From: a virus
Length of the DNA stretch: 22,174 nucleotides
Strand: one strand, 5' to 3'
IMG/VR virus record: IMGVR_UViG_3300009181_000387
Span: 1 to 22,174 of that record
This document shows, piece by piece, positions 14,582 through 22,174 of this stretch. How positions within the stretch are numbered: position 1 is the first letter of the stretch; each line of letters begins with the position of its first letter. Both the position numbers and the translations under genes were made by a program. The notes under the pieces were generated by a model. It saw nothing but the letters and a program-made list of their open reading frames with translations. It was not told the origin of the DNA and ran no database searches.

Positions 14582-15060
14582 TGCCTAGAGTTCATATAGA
14601 GTGGAGAAGCTCCAGTAAAGATAACTACAATAACTTCTGTAAGAAGAATCCTGATATCAAACTTACATTTGATGAATGGAGAAACATTATATACTCTTAT
14701 AATGAGCATTTCAAGAATTATATATTAGAAACTGGAGAGAAGGCTAGATTACCTTTTGGGTTTGGTGAGTTTTCAATTAACAAAAAGAAGAGAAAGAAAA
14801 TAAAGAACATCCAAGGTAAAGAGTATGTTAATCTACCTGTCAATTGGCAAAGAACCAAAGAGAAGGGAAAGATGATATATAATTTTAATTACCATACAGA
14901 AGGCTATTTCTTTGGCTGGATGTGGTTTAAAGAATCAACTAGACTAAAGAATATAAACCTTTGGTATTTTAAACCTTCACGTACTACATCACGATTGTTA
15001 TCACATTACATCAATACAAACGATAAATATCAACATATTTATTGTGAGTGGAAAAAATAA
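14581..15060 (+). CDS. IHF/HU-like DNA-binding protein
   Basis: The 159-residue protein has an HU/IHF-like core. A helical segment (LTFDEWRNIIYSYNEHFKNY, ILETGEK) leads into ARLPFGFGEFSINKKKRKK, which matches the HU signature 'G-x-x-(V/A)-x-(L/I)-x-x-F-G-x-F-x-V-x-x-(R/K)' at the start of the DNA-binding arms. The arm tip and second half are longer and more aromatic than in bacterial HU (about 90 residues), with KESTRLKNINLWYFKPSRTT near the end. Crassvirales typically carry such genes among tail genes. Binding or bending DNA during packaging or ejection is the natural role, but structural use is possible. It starts at a TAATG overlap and is followed after five bases by the next ring gene. 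Confidence 0.72.
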   Translation: MPRVHIEWRSSSKDNYNNFCKKNPDIKLTFDEWRNIIYSYNEHFKNYILETGEKARLPFGFGEFSINKKKRKKIKNIQGKEYVNLPVNWQRTKEKGKMIYNFNYHTEGYFFGWMWFKESTRLKNINLWYFKPSRTTSRLLSHYINTNDKYQHIYCEWKK

Positions 15061-15065
15061 AATAA

Positions 15066-16034
15066 ATGTCATACTATTACAAGTATAATTTCATCTCTCC
15101 TGAACCAGTTTATTCAACTGTCAAGGAAGAGTTAAAAAGCTATTTTGATACAGGAGCTGTAGATGATTTGCTTTTTCCTACCTATCTAGACAAATGTCTT
15201 AAGAAGTTAGGCAGAACAACTTTTGTAATTGCTGAGCAACCTCTATATATTGAGGACTTTCAAGCTAGACTTCCAGATAACTTTTATGCTGTAAGAGAAG
15301 CTTGGATGTGTACAGAGATTCCACAATATCCTTATCAATCAGCTAATTCATTTTATTCTCAAGCTGCTACACAAACAACAATACAGGTGAGTCCTGTTAC
15401 TATTGGTGGTGCTCCTTGTGTTAATCCTACATGTGTAACAGGATGTCCTGAATGTATGCCTGAGCTTATACAAGCTGTATATAAAACAAACAATTCTATA
15501 GCTAGAGCATATCAACAAAACTATTTGCTAAAACCAGGTAATATATCTGCAAGAACAAATTGTAATGTAGATTATAACAATGCTTGGGAGTTTGGACAAT
15601 ATGCTCCTCCTTTACATGAGTTCACTCCAGGATCTGCTAGTTATGATTCATTTGATGTTAGAGATAATAAGTTTGTTACTAATTTCAGAAATGGTATAGT
15701 TCATTTGATATTTTATGCCACTGAATATGATTGTGTTGGTAATCAAATGGTTCCTGATAATTATCGTATTAGAGAATATATAGAAGCATTTATTAAATAT
15801 AAAGTGTTTGAAACTCTATCTAACCAGCTCACTGATGAGACCTTTCAACAAATACAGCAAAAGCTAGTATATTACAAAGGTTTATCTGATGAAGCATTTA
15901 TTATGGCTGATATTGAAATCAAGAAACAAACTCCTTGGGAAAAGCAAAGAAGGATAAAGAATGATCTAAACAGAAATAATAAGTACGAATTACCAAATAG
16001 AACTAACCGTTATGGTTGGAGAAGAAATGGATAA
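15066..16034 (+). CDS. Head-tail ring protein, crAss-like (R1-type candidate)
   Basis: The 322-residue protein lies between the IHF-like gene and the muzzle gene, where crAss-like phages encode the ring that binds the portal. The N-terminus reads YKYNFISPEPVYSTVKEELK, then DDLLFPTYLDKCLKKLGRTT and LPDNFYAVREAWMCTE. A middle Cys cluster (CVNPTCVTGCPEC) could bind metal or form disulphides. After a beta region (FRNGIVHLIFYATEYDC), a helical end contains IREYIEAFIKYKVFETLSNQ and EIKKQTPWEKQRRIKN. This mix of a beta sandwich and C-terminal helices fits a podoviral head-completion or adaptor protein. Assignment relies on gene order and on recalled family patterns. Confidence 0.7.
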   Translation: MSYYYKYNFISPEPVYSTVKEELKSYFDTGAVDDLLFPTYLDKCLKKLGRTTFVIAEQPLYIEDFQARLPDNFYAVREAWMCTEIPQYPYQSANSFYSQAATQTTIQVSPVTIGGAPCVNPTCVTGCPECMPELIQAVYKTNNSIARAYQQNYLLKPGNISARTNCNVDYNNAWEFGQYAPPLHEFTPGSASYDSFDVRDNKFVTNFRNGIVHLIFYATEYDCVGNQMVPDNYRIREYIEAFIKYKVFETLSNQLTDETFQQIQQKLVYYKGLSDEAFIMADIEIKKQTPWEKQRRIKNDLNRNNKYELPNRTNRYGWRRNG

Positions 16035-16044
16035 AATTTAATAA

Positions 16045-19000
16045 ATGGCAGATCAAGAACAAGGGAATGTTAGACAAGAAACCAATTCTGGACAGAGTGG
16101 TTTAAATATGGATTCATCTATAGGACAAGTTCCTAAAGGTGCTCTTACATATGCATTAAACGCTGCTGTAGAAAACTTCGATGCTAATTCTGTAAACTAT
16201 CAGAATGAGCCAGGTAATGAGTTTTGTCTAAACTTTCCTGAAAACTTTCATAATATAGGTAATCATTTTATTCCAGAACAAAATAAGCATATATTCTTTT
16301 TAGTTAATCCTGAAACAGGAGCTTCTCAAATAGGATATATGGAAAATAATGATTGTGTATATGTTCAATATATTCAAGGAGACTGTCTTAATTTTAATAT
16401 AAACTATCCAATTCATAAAGCTGTACACAAGATTACAAATTGTGTAACAGAAATATATTGGACAGATGGATTAAATCCTAGAAGATATTTAAATCTAAAT
16501 AATCAACCATGGGTTACAATTTATGTTGATGGGATTATATGTGATCCTGTTGTAGAAGAAGGTGTAATTGATTGTAATAAATTAAATATTCAACCTAATT
16601 TTTCTATACCAGAACTAGTTATAGCAGATGTAACTAATGTTGGAGATTTAACTGCTGGTACATATCAATTTGCTATTCAATACGCTAGTGCTATAGGAGA
16701 TGGTTATACATCTTATTATTCAGTTACTAACCCTACATCTATTGCTAATCCTCAACTTACAACACTAGATTTTAATTATGCTGTAGGTAGAGCTATTATA
16801 ATAAATATTGATAACTTAGATCTTACAGGATATTTTCAATATTACAACTTAGCTGTAATTAAAACCATAAATGGTGTAGCATCTGTAGAACTTGTAGGTA
16901 CATATTTCATTGATGGTTTAGCAAATCAAATAACATACACAGGACAAAATCTAACACAGATTCCTCTCAGCACTGCTGATATATTTGAGAAGTTTCCATA
17001 TTATGATATAGCTCAAGACTTAACAGCAGTTCAGGATATATTAGTGTGGGATAATCTTACATCTATTGATAAAATTAATTATCAAAATATTGCTAATAAG
17101 ATTGATCTTCAATGGGAAACTTATAAACTTCCTAGTACAGACAGTTATGCAAATGCATTAAACACTGTAAATCTAAGAGGTTATCTTAGAGATGAGGTGT
17201 ACGCATTTGAAATAACATTCTTATTAAAGAACGGTAAACAAACAGATAGTTTTCATATTCCTGGTAGAGCTAAGAATTCAAATGAAGCTTATCCAGATGT
17301 ACCATCAACTAATCCTGATTTTATTGGTTCAGGAGCAAGTGCTCCATATTGGAAGATATATAATACGGCATCTGTAACTGGAACTGCTATAGGACCTCCT
17401 ATTGGAAATGCTACACCATATCAATATGGTGAGTTTGCATATTGGGAATCAACAGAAAAATATCCATGTAACACTCTTGTATGGGGCAATCTTGCTGATA
17501 CATACATTAGACATCATAAGTTTCCTGATGTATTAGTTTCTCCTATATTTGAAACTCCTGCACCAGAATATAATGCAGATGGTACATATAAAACCACAAT
17601 GCAAAATGATGCCATTTATCCAATTGGTGTTAGAGTTAGTACAGATCAAATTGTTCAATTAATAAATCAATCAACTCTTACACAACAAGAGAAGAACAAT
17701 ATAGCTGGATATAAAATAACAAGAGGAGATAGAAGCACAAATAAATCTATTGTAGCAAAAGGAATTCTTAGAAATGTAGGTAAATACACAAGAGAAGAAA
17801 CCGATTACTACTATCCTAACTATCCTTATAATGATCTCAATAAAGATCCATTCCTTCTTGAGAAGAATAATGGATTTAATTCTCAGTGTGGTACATTTAA
17901 AATACTTGTTTACGCTGCTGGTACATTACAATATACAGATTGTAACACTGGTGAATTAACAGTGGAGAATGTAGGTTTTTATACACTTACACAATGTTCT
18001 ATGACTGTGCCTGTTATGTTAACAGGAGCAGCAGTTATTGAGAACATGACAGCTACATCTTATACATTAGCAGCATTTTATGATGGTGTTACTACTTGGG
18101 CAAATTTTCAATATACTATTCCTGGTGGATCTTCTGCCACTGCATTTGTAGAGGTTGATAAACCACAAACAATAAGTTCTAGTACAGTTCCTACATATAC
18201 AAATGGTACAGGTAAGTATAGCATTACACAAGTTAATAATATAAACATAACTTGTTATCCTGATGAATTAGAAGCATTTAATGATGATTCTTCTAAATAT
18301 AGACAAGTATTTAATTCTCCTGAAACTTCTTTTGGACAACCTATTCTAGGAAATATTCTTAAATTAGAAAGTGCAATATATGGTGCTGGTAAAGCTCATT
18401 TTGTACAAGTGAAGAAACATGCCTTATATAAACTTATTAGTGAACAAGCACAGGTGGAGGCATTAACATCTAGTTATAACATTGCTTTTATTACAGGTAC
18501 GTTTGACTCTACAGCAATGTTCACTGCTTACCAAGCATATCTACAAATATACATTAATGGTATAAGTAGAAGAAATTTTACATATTCATTCAACTCTATA
18601 GCTAGTTATGACTATAGTGCTGATATAGCTAATAATATAGGAGTTAAACAAAGAGAACTTGATATATATCAATATCTTATCCCTGGTGTACAATCAGTGG
18701 GAGATGATCATAATGTTAATAACTTTCAAAGAGAATCTTCTGTTTATTTAAAAACAAAAGAAGCAGTACAACCGTTACCTTTTCCAAATCAAACACCAAG
18801 TGTTGTGGTTGCTGGTAATAGTTTAATTTCTGATAATTCAAGATTTACCCTATCTCAAAAAAATACATGTACTATTCCTGAGATGCAAGAACATATTGAT
18901 ACAATTTGTTACTATGCATCACTTAAAACTATGTTTGTAAATCAGTGGGGGCAAATGTATTCTTATAGTACAATTGATACAGGATTTCAAAGAATCTTTA

Positions 19001-20919
19001 ATAGTCTTAGTGTTAGTCAACCTGATGTAGTATTTGGTGGAGATACATTTATTACTAGGTTTGCATTTAAAACTAAACTACCATTCTTTATAGATAATAG
19101 AGTGAATGCTCCTGATGATAGTGATGTATTCTATGATGAGATAGGTAATGTTGCCTATCCTCAATACTGGTATTCAGCTAGGTCTGTTTTAAGTAATTAT
19201 ATAGCAGGATCAGTTACACTAAAGAATATCATATCTATAAAAGCACATAATCTTGATTGTGCTAATGATGCCACTGTGTTAGTAGGTACAACTACCACCA
19301 CTACAACTAGTGCTGGAACATTTGTTACATCAAGTTCTACAACAATGTCTTACACTGGTAAGATGTATTTATTTGCTTATGGTATTCCTTCTTTCTATGT
19401 AGAGAGTTCTGTTAATGTAGATTTACGTCAAGCATTTAATAACCTAGAAGGTGATTTCTATCCTCACGTGAGTACAGGTATTCCTGATAACTGGTTACAA
19501 CAATCTGTTGTTCCTATTCAGTTTGACAACACCTATCATTATAATGTAACATATTCTAGACAGAATAAAGAAAACTATTTCTCTCATCTACCTGTAGATT
19601 GGGATGATAATCAATGTTATACAAACTTTCCTTTTAGAGCAATTTATTCTGAAGCACAATTAAATGATCCTAGCATCAAGGTGAACAACTGGTTGACCTA
19701 TGCTCCAATATCATTCTTTGATTTTCCTCAAACATATGGTGATCTTGTATCATTAGATGGTATTCAAAATAAAGCTGTACTAGCTAGATTTGAAAACAAG
19801 AGCTTGTTATATAATACAATGCTTACAGTTCAAACTAGTAACCCACAAGCTGCTTATTTAGGAAATGACACATTGTTTAGATCTTCTCCTCCAATTGATT
19901 TTGCTGATACAAATCTTGGTTACATGGGAAGTCAGAATAAAATGTTATTAAAGATTCCTAATGGACAAATAACAATAGATGCTAAAAGAGGACAAATATT
20001 CTTAGTTGCTGGTAATCAAGCACAAGAGATATCTGCATTTGGTTCTGGATTAAATAGATTCTTTACAGATCATTTAGCATTTGAGATTCTTAGATATTTT
20101 CCAGATACATATGTAATGGTAGATGGACAAAGAATATTAATACCAGGAGCAAATACAGATAATCATTTTAATGGTTGTGGTTTACATGGTGTATATGATA
20201 GTAAATATGATAGAGTTATTATATCAAAACTTGATTATATTCCTCAACCAGAATATGTAAATATTATAAAATATAATTCTACTTTACAAAAGTATTATAT
20301 AGAACATACGTTAGGGGAAAGTGTATTAATAGAATATATAGACTTAACAAATAGAAAGTATTTCTGTAATAAGAGCTGGACACTATCTTTCAATTTTAAT
20401 ACAAGAACTTGGATTAGTTTCCATAGTTATATTCCTAATTGGTATATAGCTGAGAACAACTTCTTCTATTCTGGATTAAATGAAGGATGTGATTTAGAAG
20501 CAATTGCTGTTCAGGAGATTCCTACACCAACAACAACTACTACCACTACAATTGTATTAGATTGTGCATTAGCAGGATTTGCTGTTATAGGACCATGTGA
20601 GTTAGATGGAACTGCATATACAAATGATCCAGTTCCTACAACTACCACAACCACATCAACTAGCACATCTACAACTACTACCACAACAACTATTGGTATC
20701 ACTTGTGAAAATTGGAACTTACAAGCATTATCAGGTACAGTGGATACCGTTATTCAATATTATGATTGTACTAATGTTTTACATACAGTTACATTAATGC
20801 CAGAAGAATTTTTAGGATGTACACCAATTAATGCACATGGATTTGGACCAGGTAATTTAGGATCAGATAGATGGCTTATAGTTTCTGGACCAGGATATGG
20901 TGGTGAAACTCCTTGTTAA
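16045..20919 (+). CDS. Tail hub (muzzle) protein, P22 gp10-like, N-terminal and central part
   Basis: The 1624-residue protein starts with SGLNMDSSIGQVPKGALTYA and IYWTDGLNPRRYLNLNNQPW, patterns I associate with crAss-like muzzle/P22 gp10-type hub proteins. The long body is beta-rich, with FNQFQ-style repeats and segments such as DTYVMVDGQRILIPGANTDN. A short Thr tract sits at 1082-1088. Around residue 1440-1485, WTLSFNFNTRTWISFHSYIP and FYSGLNEG match the point where a hub normally continues. Instead the protein has a Thr tract (1496-1502), a small Cys module, a second Thr/Ser tract (1532-1549) and a Y-x-D-C domain to Cys1624. The missing C-terminal hub part appears to be the gene at 20936, 16 bases downstream. 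Confidence 0.72.
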   Translation: MADQEQGNVRQETNSGQSGLNMDSSIGQVPKGALTYALNAAVENFDANSVNYQNEPGNEFCLNFPENFHNIGNHFIPEQNKHIFFLVNPETGASQIGYMENNDCVYVQYIQGDCLNFNINYPIHKAVHKITNCVTEIYWTDGLNPRRYLNLNNQPWVTIYVDGIICDPVVEEGVIDCNKLNIQPNFSIPELVIADVTNVGDLTAGTYQFAIQYASAIGDGYTSYYSVTNPTSIANPQLTTLDFNYAVGRAIIINIDNLDLTGYFQYYNLAVIKTINGVASVELVGTYFIDGLANQITYTGQNLTQIPLSTADIFEKFPYYDIAQDLTAVQDILVWDNLTSIDKINYQNIANKIDLQWETYKLPSTDSYANALNTVNLRGYLRDEVYAFEITFLLKNGKQTDSFHIPGRAKNSNEAYPDVPSTNPDFIGSGASAPYWKIYNTASVTGTAIGPPIGNATPYQYGEFAYWESTEKYPCNTLVWGNLADTYIRHHKFPDVLVSPIFETPAPEYNADGTYKTTMQNDAIYPIGVRVSTDQIVQLINQSTLTQQEKNNIAGYKITRGDRSTNKSIVAKGILRNVGKYTREETDYYYPNYPYNDLNKDPFLLEKNNGFNSQCGTFKILVYAAGTLQYTDCNTGELTVENVGFYTLTQCSMTVPVMLTGAAVIENMTATSYTLAAFYDGVTTWANFQYTIPGGSSATAFVEVDKPQTISSSTVPTYTNGTGKYSITQVNNINITCYPDELEAFNDDSSKYRQVFNSPETSFGQPILGNILKLESAIYGAGKAHFVQVKKHALYKLISEQAQVEALTSSYNIAFITGTFDSTAMFTAYQAYLQIYINGISRRNFTYSFNSIASYDYSADIANNIGVKQRELDIYQYLIPGVQSVGDDHNVNNFQRESSVYLKTKEAVQPLPFPNQTPSVVVAGNSLISDNSRFTLSQKNTCTIPEMQEHIDTICYYASLKTMFVNQWGQMYSYSTIDTGFQRIFNSLSVSQPDVVFGGDTFITRFAFKTKLPFFIDNRVNAPDDSDVFYDEIGNVAYPQYWYSARSVLSNYIAGSVTLKNIISIKAHNLDCANDATVLVGTTTTTTTSAGTFVTSSSTTMSYTGKMYLFAYGIPSFYVESSVNVDLRQAFNNLEGDFYPHVSTGIPDNWLQQSVVPIQFDNTYHYNVTYSRQNKENYFSHLPVDWDDNQCYTNFPFRAIYSEAQLNDPSIKVNNWLTYAPISFFDFPQTYGDLVSLDGIQNKAVLARFENKSLLYNTMLTVQTSNPQAAYLGNDTLFRSSPPIDFADTNLGYMGSQNKMLLKIPNGQITIDAKRGQIFLVAGNQAQEISAFGSGLNRFFTDHLAFEILRYFPDTYVMVDGQRILIPGANTDNHFNGCGLHGVYDSKYDRVIISKLDYIPQPEYVNIIKYNSTLQKYYIEHTLGESVLIEYIDLTNRKYFCNKSWTLSFNFNTRTWISFHSYIPNWYIAENNFFYSGLNEGCDLEAIAVQEIPTPTTTTTTTIVLDCALAGFAVIGPCELDGTAYTNDPVPTTTTTTSTSTSTTTTTTTIGITCENWNLQALSGTVDTVIQYYDCTNVLHTVTLMPEEFLGCTPINAHGFGPGNLGSDRWLIVSGPGYGGETPC
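19288..19308 (+). repeat. Thr codon tract inside the muzzle protein
   Basis: Seven Thr codons (residues 1082-1088), followed by SAGTFVTSSSTTMS, form an internal loop-like insertion well inside the hub body. Confidence 0.7.
20530..20550 (+). repeat. First C-terminal Thr tract of the muzzle protein
   Basis: Seven Thr codons encode residues 1496-1502 at the point where the recognisable hub sequence stops. Confidence 0.75.
20638..20691 (+). repeat. Second C-terminal Thr/Ser tract of the muzzle protein
   Basis: Eighteen Thr/Ser codons encode residues 1532-1549, just before the Y-x-D-C domain. The order tract then domain is the same as in the 161-residue protein at 11935. Confidence 0.85.
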
Positions 20920-20935
20920 AATATAAAATAAAAGT

Positions 20936-21802
20936 ATGTCTAAGGTAATAATAGTAAAATTAACAGGAGCTGGAAACAGAACTGGACCATTCACAATCTA
21001 TGATGATTTGGAGAATGTTCTAGCTACAGATGTTCCTAAAGAACAACTCATCATAGGAGTTGTGTACACTGTAGATGATGCAGTGACTACTATTATATTA
21101 CAATCCACTGGTAAATGTCACACTGTTATATCAATAACAATAGGAACAGCAACAGTTGAGGAGTTAGCAGCTATTACATTTACAGAAATTAATACATCTA
21201 GTTTATGGAGACATTTAACTAACACATTGATTTACAATACATATTATGATAATATAGAACCTTATATAATTGAATATCCATTCTTCTATCAATATCATGA
21301 TGAAATTCTTCAGAATGTAAAAGACTTCTCAAGAGTGTATAAATATCTTCCTATACCAGATGGTGTATTCAATGATAATGCACAGATACAAACTGATAAC
21401 CAATATTTCAATAAAGCTATTCTTTATAATGGTCAGCAGTCAACTGGTATATTAGAACTAGTTGCTAAACCAATTAATAACTTAAAGGAATATTTGAAGT
21501 ATCCTTTATATAACGCTGAGAGTAAGACAATTACGTACACTAAGAATGATAGTTTCTATCAATATAATACGTTCTGGAGTCTTGTTAAAAATAAATCCAT
21601 ACCTTTGTTTGTAACTGGTTGTGAATCATTATCAATAGATAAGATTATAAATCAAGCAAATATGGATTATGGTAAACGTTCATTCAAGAAAGAACCACTA
21701 AGAGCTAAAGGTTTAATGGTGAGACACATTCTTGATAATGCATCTGACGCACATATAGTTTCTCAATTTATTATTACACCTGCTCAAATCTCTTATAAGT
21801 AA
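20936..21802 (+). CDS. Muzzle/hub C-terminal part fused to a TGPF domain
   Basis: This 288-residue protein combines two parts. Residues 1-70 are a TGPF domain (LTGAGNRTGPFTIYDDLE; IILQSTGKC), homologous by eye to residues 1-73 of the protein at 11935. From about residue 88 the sequence (SLWRHLTNTLIYNTYYDNIE, YFNKAILYNGQQSTGILELV, SFYQYNTFWSLVKNK, NMDYGKRSFKKEPLRAKG, QFIITPAQISYK) matches what I recall as the end of crAss-like hub proteins. It therefore looks like the detached C-terminal part of the muzzle encoded upstream. A 16-base A/T-rich gap with its own ATG separates them, so this is a normal gene boundary. Its stop overlaps the next ATG (TAATG). An independent fibre or tail protein is the alternative. 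Confidence 0.6.
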   Translation: MSKVIIVKLTGAGNRTGPFTIYDDLENVLATDVPKEQLIIGVVYTVDDAVTTIILQSTGKCHTVISITIGTATVEELAAITFTEINTSSLWRHLTNTLIYNTYYDNIEPYIIEYPFFYQYHDEILQNVKDFSRVYKYLPIPDGVFNDNAQIQTDNQYFNKAILYNGQQSTGILELVAKPINNLKEYLKYPLYNAESKTITYTKNDSFYQYNTFWSLVKNKSIPLFVTGCESLSIDKIINQANMDYGKRSFKKEPLRAKGLMVRHILDNASDAHIVSQFIITPAQISYK

Positions 21803-22174
21803 TGGCTAAGAAGTTATCACAAGCTAAGGCTATAGAAATGTTAAAGAATCCTCCACATGGGATGGCTTTAACTGATAAACAGAAGCAATACTTCACTGAC
21901 GTAGCTACAGCAGAACCACCACCACTTGCAAAAATGGGTGGATGGTTAGAAAAATATAATGATGGAGGCCCTGTACAACCTAACTATAATGATGCACAAG
22001 CATCAACAGGTCCAGGTTATGTAGGAACAGGATATGATACAACAGGTAGAAACTATTCTCCTGCATGGGGAGGACAGTTTCAGAATGGTGGATTCTTACA
22101 ACCTAATAGTTCTAAACTACCAGAGGGATATGTAATACCATACAACACTCCTAGCACTGAACTTGCCATGTCTA
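21802..22174 (+). CDS. Internal virion (cargo-like) protein, N-terminal part (partial)
   Basis: The frame opens at ATG 21802 and runs off the right edge (124 codons seen). It begins MAKKLSQAKAIEMLKNPPHG followed by MALTDKQKQYFTDVATAE. The 'LT-x-K-Q-K-(Q/K)-Y-F' motif near the start is common in large internal virion proteins of crAss-like and other Bacteroidota phages, where it begins a Gly-rich, disordered N-terminus. The remaining visible sequence is Gly/Pro/Asn-rich (WLEKYNDGGPVQPNYNDAQA), consistent with that. In podoviruses such proteins are packaged and ejected with the DNA. Size and function cannot be judged from this fragment. Confidence 0.6.
   Translation, partial: MAKKLSQAKAIEMLKNPPHGMALTDKQKQYFTDVATAEPPPLAKMGGWLEKYNDGGPVQPNYNDAQASTGPGYVGTGYDTTGRNYSPAWGGQFQNGGFLQPNSSKLPEGYVIPYNTPSTELAMS

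Noticed and set aside
20511-20702. Minus-strand frame encoding long Val runs
   Set aside because: It is the reverse complement of the Thr codon tracts in the hub gene; composition is an artefact and no neighbouring minus-strand gene exists.
20606-20797. Plus-strand frame with Gln/Leu/His-rich product inside the hub gene
   Set aside because: Overlapping frame over the Thr tract with low-complexity product and no start context.
20900-20940. Hub split as a sequencing frameshift or point nonsense error
   Set aside because: The first gene continues through extra complete domains to its own stop, and the second has its own leader, ATG and extra N-terminal domain. A single base error cannot explain this.
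1-22174. CRISPR arrays, tRNA genes, insertion sequences
   Set aside because: I saw no regularly spaced direct repeats, cloverleaf-like segments, transposase genes or terminal inverted repeats.

Overview
The window is AT-rich phage DNA (roughly one third G+C by eye). Every gene I can support is on the + strand and reads as part of one late virion-structure module. The gene order is: end of the terminase large subunit, portal, SPFH-domain protein, acidic scaffold-like protein, major capsid protein, connector and minor virion proteins, fibre-like proteins, an IHF/HU-like protein between ring-like proteins, a very large tail hub ('muzzle') protein, and the start of an internal virion protein. This order and many sequence signatures fit a crAss-like podovirus (Crassvirales) infecting a member of the Bacteroidota. 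Start codons are preceded by A-rich leaders rather than Shine-Dalgarno sequences, which also fits such a host. Family assignments come from recognising motifs and gene order, not from a database search.

Layout. 1-8190: packaging and head genes (TerL end, portal, SPFH protein, scaffold, capsid, a conserved charged protein, a connector-like protein). A strong GC hairpin follows the capsid gene. 8219-9382: a second probable high-abundance virion protein with capsid-like codon use, closed by a terminator hairpin. 9466-12420: a cluster of small and fibre-like proteins, including a 44-residue Cys-rich protein, an 88-residue partner, a T4-gp12-like collar/tip protein and two small modular proteins, closed by a double hairpin and U-tract terminator. 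12488-12599: a regulatory gap with a palindrome and a Bacteroidota-type promoter candidate. 12600-22174: a second transcription unit with a metallophosphoesterase, connector/ring, IHF/HU-like protein, ring, muzzle, a second muzzle piece and the start of an internal virion protein. Several junctions in the window are TAATG or ATGA overlaps, which suggests translational coupling.

The most unusual features are two. First, the hub protein appears to be split into two genes: its C-terminal part is encoded separately at 20936-21802. Second, the split site carries the same modules (Thr/Ser tract, Y-x-D-C domain, TGPF domain) that make up the free 161-residue protein at 11935-12420. Thr/Ser tracts occur in five structural proteins, so these look like a shared set of exchangeable surface modules. 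An SPFH (stomatin/prohibitin-like) protein inside the head operon and an HTH-plus-phosphoesterase protein opening the second structural unit are also worth attention. The genes shown use the standard code: TAA, TAG and TGA all act as stops and no recoding is needed.
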